A DNA stretch of 35,930 bases, taken from the NCBI GenBank assembly GCA_013115135.1, contig JABANP010000528.1:1-35930 (forward strand), in the 5' to 3' direction. The notes under the pieces are model-generated. The model saw only the letters and a program-made list of their open reading frames with translations, had not been told where the DNA came from and ran no database searches. The DNA is from Perkinsus olseni. Its lineage: Eukaryota > Perkinsozoa > Perkinsida > Perkinsidae. This document shows, piece after piece, positions 29,456-35,930 of the stretch (position 1 is the first letter of the stretch; every line of letters starts with the position of its first letter). The position numbers and the translations under genes are program-made.

Positions 29456-29857
29456 GGTGCACTCCAAGGGGGCACTCTAGATACGAGCAAGGTGCACTCC
29501 AAGGGGGCACACTAGATACGAGCAAGGTGCACTCCAAGGGGCACTCTAGATACGAGCAAGGTGCACTCCAAGGGGCACTCTAGATACGAGCAAGGTGCAC
29601 TCCAAGGGGCACTCTAGATACGAGCAAGGTGCACTCCAAGGGGGCACTCTAGATACGAGCAAGGTGCACTCCAAGGGGCACTCTAGATACGAGCAAGGTG
29701 CACTCCAAGGGGCACTCTAGATACGAGCAAGGTGCACTCCAAGGGGGCACTCTAGATACGAGCAAGGTGCACTCCAAGGGGGCACTCTAGATACGAGCAA
29801 GGTGCACTCCAAGGGGGCACTCTAGATACGAGAAAGGTGCACTCCAAGGGGGCACTC
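29456..29857. repeat. Minisatellite, 12 copies of 34/35 bp
   Basis: Unit GGTGCACTCCAAGGGGGCAC then TCTAGATACGAGCAA. Copies start at 29456, 29491, 29526, 29560, 29594, 29628, 29663, 29697, 29731, 29766, 29801 and 29835. The only common variation is four or five Gs. Confidence 0.95.
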
Positions 29858-30303
29858 AGGGTGTGCACACGGTGAACTCAAAACAATGACGCACACTAAT
29901 GCACTAAACAAAATTTGAAAAAAGACTCATGCTGCATAACGATGTAAGGTTGACCCGCTCCAGGCCGGAGCTTCCACCCCTATCCATCTGCCACTACCTA
30001 ATCGGATACTTAGTACTCTTTCCATCCTCTCCAGTGAAGAGCTCATCCCTAACGTCCTCGTCAATGAATTCTCTCATCCCTCATCCTTCTGGCGGTAGAT
30101 CATATGGGAGTCAATCCTTGGGCAATGCAACGCCGAATGAACACACGCATGCATCTCGCTCTCTCGAAGGTCCTCAAGTACCCTCAGCAAAGTGCGCAGG
30201 ATAATAGCGCACGCCCGGTTTGCCAGCCTAAGCACATGAATGCCTGTCACATTCCTTACTAATACTAAGAATAAGCATCAAGTATGAATAACCGGAAGGC
30301 ATA

Positions 30304-30325
30304 CTTATATTATACAAGTTGTATA
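30304..30325. other. 22-bp scar, X = CTTGTATA, one mismatch
   Basis: 21 of 22 positions fit (30307 differs). Non-coding context, so the ancestral state is unknown. Confidence 0.6.
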
Positions 30326-30774
30326 TGATAGTTAGGCTTCCAGTTTGGAAGCAAGTTTACTAGTAACTAGTGGTAGCTCAAACCCCTGCGGCAAGATGGA
30401 ACGAGTGGCGTATGAATTCCATTGTCCCAGCAGTCAATAGATCACGGCCAGAAGACCTCATCTGACGACGAGATAAGCTTGCCGAAGAGGGTACGATCGT
30501 GTACGAAGGCTGTCGGTTTTAGGGAAACAGCGAAAACGTAAGTCCTGAAAACTCGAAAACACCCTGGCCCTACGTTGCGGCCGTTGAACAGGTCGAAGGG
30601 GTGAGCCTAGAGCTGTACTCGAGCACTAAAGAGTTAAGAGACTAACTGATTGAGAAAACAACGCCCGGGCTTCGCCATCTGGAATCCAATCTTTCGTCTG
30701 CCATCTTCTTATCGTCCGCCACTTAGATTCGGTGTCGTTCCTCATCGAAGCAGGACGGAATCAGCTATTTAGAC

Positions 30775-30796
30775 ATTACAATTTGTAATTTACGAA
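30775..30796. other. 22-bp scar, X = ATTACAAA, one mismatch
   Basis: 21 of 22 positions fit (30794 differs). Confidence 0.6.
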
Positions 30797-30870
30797 TGTG
30801 TACCTTGAAAGGTTCACCAGAGTGTGGCTCAGACCCCACGGTCGGGGCGGACTCAACAGAATAATCTATA

Positions 30871-30892
30871 CCGTACGCCGTACGACGTACGG
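30871..30892. other. Possible 22-bp scar, X = TCGTACGG, one mismatch
   Basis: 21 of 22 fit, but X itself is partly palindromic (CGTACG), which raises the chance of coincidence. Confidence 0.4.
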
Positions 30893-31290
30893 TACGGCCC
30901 TTACCGTATTAACGACAAAGCAATTTTCATATCAACATATCGTTCAGAACTTGTGAACCTCTGCCGAGCATCAGACATCACTATGATAGCACTTCTGGTT
31001 CACCAGATAAGAACATCGATGGCGGTGAACACAGCATGATTCATACCAGCAGCGATACCAGCAGCACTTACGCACGGATTGATGCTCGATAGACCAGCTT
31101 GAGTCCCATAAAGTGGGTCAGAATATCACAGCTACCTCTGTACATCCGTCCTAATCCCACCGCGTATTGCACCAGTGAAGGACCTTCGCTACATGAAATG
31201 ACACTTGGCTGTGTTTTCTCTGCAAGCTCGCTTCGCTCGCTTGCCGTGCTTGGTTTAATGTTCACAGGCGCGCCGGGTTGTGCGTAATCT

Positions 31291-31358
31291 TGGATCTGTG
31301 CGATTAGCTTGGTTTAAGGGGAATAGCTTGGATTACGAAGAGTATCTTGGATCTAGGT
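31291..31358. repeat. Short array of 19-bp CTTGGAT repeats
   Basis: About 3.5 copies of CTTGGATCTGTGCGATTAG-like 19-mers. The Ty3-like integrase reading frame stops at this array, so it may be the end of another inserted element. No partner array or duplication was found. Confidence 0.5.
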
Positions 31359-32391
31359 AATTTTCCTTTCGATTTGACCATACGGAATGTGCAACGTATG
31401 TGCAGCTGACTGAGTTACACGCCCCATTGCGCATTGAGGACATGTATCAACATATTCTTTACATTTTTCTCTCAATTGCGGGCATTGCACAATTTGTTGC
31501 AAGCGATCATGTAGAGCTTTAGCTCCTTCACGCTCATGTATGTAGCTCATAAGAGCTTGCACATGGGGGCCCCAAGGAAGAATTAAACGGCCATATTTAT
31601 CACGATCAGAGCTAGGCGGCGCTGGTATGACAACAGCCGCAAGGTTCGACGTACAAGTCGAAGGGGGCACCGTATATACAGGAATGCGGCTGAGGGGATC
31701 AGCCAAATTGTGTTCGCTGGCAATATGTTCAACATGTGGAATGATATGCCACGTTCGACAAGTGTCCCAGAAAGTCCGTATGCGGCCTTCAACAATGGCG
31801 CTATTTAACCCATGGACCTGACGCCAGTGTCTTTGCTCGTGTCGTGTTAGCCACGAGACGACACTGGAGTTATCACAATAGATAGTTACATGAAATGAGT
31901 CGGTGATGTGTAAAGAAGTGATGTACTTTATCAATAGATGAAGACCATGAATGAGGGCTGTTAGTTCGGCAATATTTATATGCCGATGATCACCTATCTT
32001 GCGTAATTTGGGGTAATCGTCCACGTATATCGAATCGACTACAATAACGGCTCCGTAGGCATGACAGGAGGCGTCTGTAAACAATCGCCAGTCACCAGAC
32101 TTATTGCAATACCAAGCTCCGTTCACAGGATCGCCGGCTTTATCTAGGTGATCCTGAAGAGCATGGCAAGCGCGCGCTATAAATGGTGAGACTGGTGCAT
32201 CCCATGCTGGGATGGGCTGGTTATCGATGGAAATGCAAGTGAGTCGCTTCAAGGCTGCGAAAGCCGGTCTAGCAAAGCGACATACAGGATAGTGTGCTGT
32301 GTATTTACCACCCCAGCTATGAATTGTGCGACGAGTCAGAGGATCCGGTATACGTGGGGGTGACGCTCGTCTACGCCACCGTCCATCTGGA
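31353..32391 (-). pseudogene. Ty3-like RNase H and integrase N-terminus
   Basis: RNase H: LFTDASCHAYGAV, NIAELTALIHGL, YCDNSSVVSW and ASEHNLADPLSR. An integrase H2C2-type finger follows (histidines in YIHEREGAKALHDR, then CKEYVDTCPQC). The frame ends soon after, at the 19-bp array, before any DDE core. Confidence 0.85.
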
Positions 32392-32413
32392 GTACATTGA
32401 ATGTACTACATTC
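32392..32413. other. 22-bp excision-type scar, X = GTACATTC
   Basis: Perfect form. Removing 14 bp joins the RT/RNase H frames (GLEC to TPDGRW). Confidence 0.92.
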
Positions 32414-32534
32414 GAGCCCTAGGACACGACTCTCCAGAAGAAGTTGTGGCGGTTTGATGAAAAAGGAATTCTCGTTCAGTAGAGTCTCAAATTCTTTTAA
32501 CAGTGACTCGGGAACAACAACATCATCAAAGTAT

Positions 32535-32556
32535 GGCTCAAATTGAGCCGCTCAAT
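32535..32556. other. 22-bp excision-type scar, X = GGCTCAAT
   Basis: Perfect form, just ahead of the YFDD codons; removal puts YFDD in frame with MPFGLNSAPKAL. Confidence 0.93.
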
Positions 32557-32712
32557 CAAACCTTGGAAGCCTTTGGAATTGATTAGATGTTGTAGAATAA
32601 GTTCCAGAGCCTTCGGGGCTGAATTGAGCCCGAAGGGCATCCGCACCATCCGCCATCCCGAGAAGGGATCATTTTCTTCCCATCTGAGGCGAATGCCAAG
32701 CCAGAATGTTTG

Positions 32713-32734
32713 TTGGTGAATCACCAATGGTGAT
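32713..32734. other. 22-bp excision-type scar, X = TTGGTGAT
   Basis: Perfect form; removal joins VYIDH to QQTFWLGIR. Confidence 0.93.
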
Positions 32735-32828
32735 CAATATAGACTGATAAATATGCTTTTTTCAAATCGACAAAAATCGAAAGCCCATCATCGTCTAAGA
32801 TGGTCAGCCGAAGCTGCAGGCTGTTCGT

Positions 32829-32850
32829 GTAGCTCGTTAGGCGAGCTGGC
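32829..32850. other. Imperfect 13-bp scar in RT
   Basis: AGCT repeats (32831-32834, 32844-32847) around CGTTAGGCG. Removing 13 bp restores the frame (DLIAS to YTNSLQ). It fits an 8-bp duplication trimmed by two bases on each side plus filler. Confidence 0.55.
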
Positions 32851-33044
32851 AATAAGGTCATTCAACCATCGTAGATCGCAACACGGCCGACATGGAGTCG
32901 ACACCTTGTGGGATTGATATTGCACCACAAGTTGGTGAGTTGCGTGTAATGATGGAAGTGGTGTACGTTCAATGAAGTGCTGATCTATCCATAATTGTAT
33001 GGCCTCACGGAATAATTTTTAAACCTCTTCTGTATGTTGCATGA

Positions 33045-33066
33045 GGTTGTATTACAACCGTTGTAA
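33045..33066. other. 22-bp excision-type scar, X = GGTTGTAA
   Basis: Perfect form, between the protease region and RT. Confidence 0.9.
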
Positions 33067-33257
33067 TCCGGGGGCATGATGTGACGGCAAGCAGGGGCCT
33101 GGCCTGCGAGCCATTTCCACTGTAACTCCCAGTGAAATGATGAATCAGATGAATCATTTGATAATTGCCATGGGATAAAGTCAGAAGTCTCAACCTGGGC
33201 GACAACTCGGAAGCCGTTGTGGTAAACAGGGCCAGAATCGGACCGACTAGGGCATGA

Positions 33258-33279
33258 TATGGTAGTACCATAATGGTAC
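33258..33279. other. 22-bp excision-type scar, X = TATGGTAC
   Basis: Perfect form; the protease-side frame ends just after it. Confidence 0.9.
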
Positions 33280-34057
33280 AGTATGATTCAGTGCGGCAGA
33301 GTGTTGCAGTGGGACCGAATAAGGATGGCCAACGTCGTTGAAGACGATTGCCAAGCCACCAACTGCTTTACACCAGTCCAAGCCTAGAAGGCCTGAAACT
33401 CTTATGTGATCATCAAGCAAGATGGGGACTCTATCTACCGATAATGCTGTAGAGAGATGTACTCTCTCAGGGGTTAAGACATTATTAATAAGTCGGGCAT
33501 TATATGATTTGCCGAAAATACTATAAACAAGTGCTTTCTCATCACTCGTGCTCTCCCCGAGAACTGTCTCAGCTGAGACATCATCAGTTATTCGTTGACC
33601 TGAAGCAGATAATATATCAGAGAGAAGGATGGACTTTGAACAACCTGTATCAATCATGTAATAATGTCCATCCGACTGAAGGACTAATGAAGTCCCTACA
33701 AGCGAAGGACGTACTTGGGTGTCATTCGCTGTAGTCGCATCCACATTACTGCTTCTTTCGGCCACTTGAGTCTGATTGGGGCACACATGATACGTATGGC
33801 CATAGCCCTTACACGTCCAACACTGAACCACTCGAGGGTACTTGCCCTTACGAGGATATGAATCAAAGGTAGCATCATGAGGGCGCTTATAACCCTTGCC
33901 GCCTTTGCTACCCTTACTATACGATTTGCCTTTAGCTTGCCCTTGGCCCTTGCTGCCTCCTTTATAATAGCCCACACCTTTGGTAGACTTGCCTTTACCC
34001 TTGTTACGCGGCTGCTGAGCAACTGTAGCAACAGCAGATACGACAGGGATAACCTCT
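33280..34057 (-). pseudogene. Ty3-like nucleocapsid knuckle and protease
   Basis: A Lys/Gly-rich stretch, then a CCHC knuckle CWTCKGYGHTYHVC (33781-33822), then a retropepsin active site in YYMIDTGCSKSILL (near 33640-33660). The frame opens at about 34057, where the gag frame shifts by one base near an ACCCCTC run. That could be a lesion or a gag-pol frameshift site; no standard slippery heptamer is in phase. Confidence 0.75.
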
Positions 34058-34348
34058 GAGGGGTTTCAACATGCTCGTCATCATCATATAAAGTACGGCA
34101 AAGATCTAAAGCATGGCTGAGATCTTGAGCCGAACTTTGCCAAGTGCAATATAGTTGACGAGCGGCTCCTGTCCAAGGGATACTATTCCAAAAGAAGCGA
34201 CAGGCAAGCATCTCAGCTGAACTAGCATCAAGGCGGGGCAATGAGATCGCGATCAATTCACGAATCTCAGCGGCATGAAGATCAATACTATGGTGGGCCT
34301 TAAGAGGATCGAAGCTAAGGGCAATCAACTTTTGGAACGCTTTGCGTT

Positions 34349-34370
34349 CAGTAGAGTCTACTGAATAGAC
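34349..34370. other. 22-bp excision-type scar, X = CAGTAGAC, one mismatch
   Basis: 21 of 22 fit (34365 differs). Removal joins TVYGS to TERKAFQ in gag. Confidence 0.85.
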
Positions 34371-34837
34371 CCATAGACGGTCTGTAACTTCTCGATCATG
34401 AGGCGTTCAGCCTCTTCATCAGTCACGTCACTGGGCATGATTAGACGACTGATGAGGCGATAAGCCGAGTCAGTGAGATGCATCAACAGCTTACGACGTC
34501 TCTCTTGAGGTGACCACGAGTACATACTGGCATAAGTACGAAAGCGAGCCAACCACTCCTCAATAATTGAATATTGAATATCAGCACCTCCTGGAGTTTT
34601 GCCTGGGAAGTAGGGGATCCTGCTTTCAATGATAACATTAGCATTGGCCACCGAACCGGAGGGAAGTCTAATTATCTCCAGGATTCACAGGGCGATCGGC
34701 TCCTGGGGGGTGTTGATCAGACCCTCTAGAAGCAAGATGGCCTTGAGCGGCAGGGAGGACAGGGGCTGACCCTGGCTGTCCTTGAGGCCCTCAAGTTGAG
34801 GGGGAGATGTAGGTAAATATGACACAGTTGCGGGCAC

Positions 34838-35332
34838 GGGTGTATCACGAATCGTACACCGAAAACTCGTACACTTTCATTTCGTACACGACTCGTACAC
34901 TGAATGCTCGTTCACCCCTTGGATCCGTACACTTAAAACTCGTACACGTAATACTCGTACACATAAAACTCATACACGTAAAACTCATGCATATAAAACT
35001 CGTACACCGCCAACTCGTACACGAGCACGACTCGTACACTATGCTGCTTGAGTCGCATTTTTGGGCCGCGCGCTGAGAGCAATGGCGGAGCGAAGGAAGT
35101 AATATTGTCTATAGAGAGCGAATAGTTTGCGCCACTCTGTGAGTAAATTTCAGTAGTGTAAGTGGTATGGAGGTTAAGGTGACGGGTTGCCAATCTAAAG
35201 GTCGCGGGTTCGATCCTATGTACAGACCCGGCACTACAGGGAGGAATTTGGTGTACGAGTCGAAGGTGTACGAGTATTCGAGACATGAGTCGAAAATGTA
35301 CGAGTTTTCGGTGTACGAGTCGTGAACATCCC
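34838..35332. mobile_element. 15-bp-array transposon, element III (family B)
   Basis: 495 bp with 8-bp duplication GCGGGCAC (34830-34837, 35333-35340). Ends GGGTGTATCACGAATCGTAC (left) and GGGATGTTCACGACTCGTAC (right, inverted): the two end types of element II in swapped order, so it is inverted relative to II. It keeps a full left array (34852-35039), the middle shared with II and a plus-strand tRNA-like segment with B box GGTTCGATCC (35207-35216). The right array is short and the hairpin is lost. Confidence 0.88.
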
Positions 35333-35764
35333 GCGGGCACGGGGAAGGTGCGTGCAATAGGGGTATCATCGGGGCCCCCGATTCGGGGGGTCTACATAGA
35401 CCTCGTGGTCAGCAGGTTCAGGGCGAGGCATCACTCGAGCGTCGAGAGAGTTCCGGGGGCCAGAACGAACTCTATCAGAAGTACTCCTTGTAGCATGGAG
35501 CGATGCTGGCGCGACCGACGATCGGCGGCGTTTGCCGCAGCCGGCTCAGCAGAAGCAGATGCTGGCTCTGGTCGACTTGCCGATGAAGCGGCTGGATCAC
35601 GAGGAGAAGCCTCCTGGGTCTGGGCACCATGTGGGAGCGCCTCAGCGTGATCCGGATGGGAACTCAACATGAGAGAGAAGAAGAGCTGTCGCGGCCGGCG
35701 GCAGACGACGACAGGCGGATTAGCTATATGATGCACGCGTACGCAGTCGCGCGCTGACTCTACA

Positions 35765-35930
35765 ACTATATAGGCCGTGCTCAGCAGCAAGACATCTAAT
35801 CGCGGGCTGAGTCGAGAATCGAACTCGAGACCTCTCGCACCCAAAGCGAGAATCATAGCACTAGACCACACAGCCACAGCGTACTGAATGTAGCAGGGGC
35901 TTCGGTGTCCTAGAAGCAGTCGCTAGAAAC
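35765..35930 (-). repeat. Second occurrence of the tRNA unit at the window edge
   Basis: From CTATATAGGCCGTGC through a Pro gene into the type-B spacer, then cut by the window end. It may be the start of another array. Confidence 0.8.
35804..35875 (-). tRNA. tRNA-Pro(TGG)
   Basis: TGG loop and B box intact; D arm has the change AGCACTAG. Confidence 0.7.

Larger units (their letters stand above)
29858..31352. other. Decayed non-coding sequence
   Basis: No ORF with a recognisable domain. It holds three one-mismatch 22-bp scars (30304, 30775, 30871) and a short 19-bp array at its right edge. Probably remnants of older elements. Confidence 0.4.
32414..33244 (-). pseudogene. Ty3-like reverse transcriptase
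   Basis: Motifs FVDLKKAYLSVYIDH, MPFGLNSAPKAL and the active site YFDD (32523-32534) with VVVPESLL after it. The frame is broken by scars at 32535, 32713 and 33045, a 13-bp variant at 32829-32850 and a TAA near 33020. All the large breaks are scar-type. Confidence 0.85.
31353..35669 (-). mobile_element. Decayed Ty3-like LTR retroelement, 3' end missing
   Basis: Minus-strand order gag, zinc knuckle, protease, RT, RNase H, integrase zinc finger is that of Ty3/gypsy-type elements. No LTRs, no integrase core. It is broken by in-frame stops, element III and at least six 14-bp scars, so it is non-functional. Confidence 0.85.
34057..35669 (-). pseudogene. Ty3-like gag, interrupted by element III
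   Basis: From a possible ATG at 35669, with an Ala/Pro/Ser-rich N-terminus, in one frame across element III (34838-35332) with stops near 35430, 35390 and 34690. The core region 34651-34100 is helical (EEWLARFRTYASMYSWSPQE, LISRLIMPSDVTDEEAERL), like retrotransposon capsid proteins. A scar at 34349-34370 shifts the frame. Confidence 0.65.

Noticed and set aside
29276..30204. Plus-strand ORFs next to and after the minisatellite
   Set aside because: Short, partly made of the minisatellite, no motif.
30341..30360. Inverted repeat GCTTCCA-GTT-TGGAAGC
   Set aside because: Three-base centre and no third X(2-8) part, so it is not counted as a scar.
18742..33279. Scars as ciliate-type internal eliminated sequences or introns
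   Set aside because: They are 14-bp palindromic duplications without splice or excision-boundary consensus, and sit in dead retroelements.
31353..35669. LTRs for the Ty3-like element
   Set aside because: No long direct repeat bracketing the coding region could be seen in the window.

Overview
The window is repeat-dense eukaryotic nuclear DNA. tRNA genes with eukaryote-type loops, a two-ORF non-LTR retrotransposon, a DIRS-like tyrosine-recombinase retroelement, a Ty3-like LTR retroelement and TA-flanked MITEs all argue against a prokaryote. No single-copy host gene is recognisable and the species cannot be named from sequence alone; a repeat-rich protist or invertebrate would fit.

Layout. 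(1) 1-11841: a tandem array of ~375-bp units, each with one tRNA-Val and one tRNA-Pro-type gene, all on the minus strand, interrupted by a 506-bp MITE. (2) 12239-25655: a minus-strand DIRS-like element (gag, RT/RNase H pol, tyrosine recombinase). It is cut by an apparently intact R1/I-like non-LTR element (12353-17223) and by short non-autonomous DNA transposons (17520-18407, 18829-19690, and the tandem pair 20561-22590); another sits just upstream of its gag (25694-26651). (3) 26660-31352: decayed sequence with an unrecognised ORF split by another short transposon, a lone tRNA-Val unit, and a 12-copy 34/35-bp minisatellite. (4) 31353-35669: a decayed minus-strand Ty3-like element carrying one more short transposon. 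(5) 35765-35930: the tRNA unit starts again.

The most interesting content is a family group of short transposons with a shared plan. They have 8-bp target duplications, ends of the type GGG/CGG, and long inverted arrays of 15-bp repeats built on a GTAC-like core. Between the arrays most carry a long perfect or near-perfect hairpin and a tRNA-like segment with a B box. No transposase is present.

The same window holds at least nine perfect and four one-mismatch copies of a 22-bp scar with the form X(1-7) + revcomp(X, 8 nt) + X(2-8). Each is a net 14-bp gain. Deleting the 14 bp restores the reading frame in every coding case that could be checked, and restores the tRNA T arm in the array. The form is what one would get if an 8-bp-TSD transposon left by making hairpins on the flanking DNA (hAT-type chemistry) and both hairpins were then opened at the outer edge of the TSD, giving complementary 8-nt tails that anneal. 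This looks like the undescribed system here: a 15-bp-iteron transposon group, or an unseen relative, with a stereotyped excision scar.
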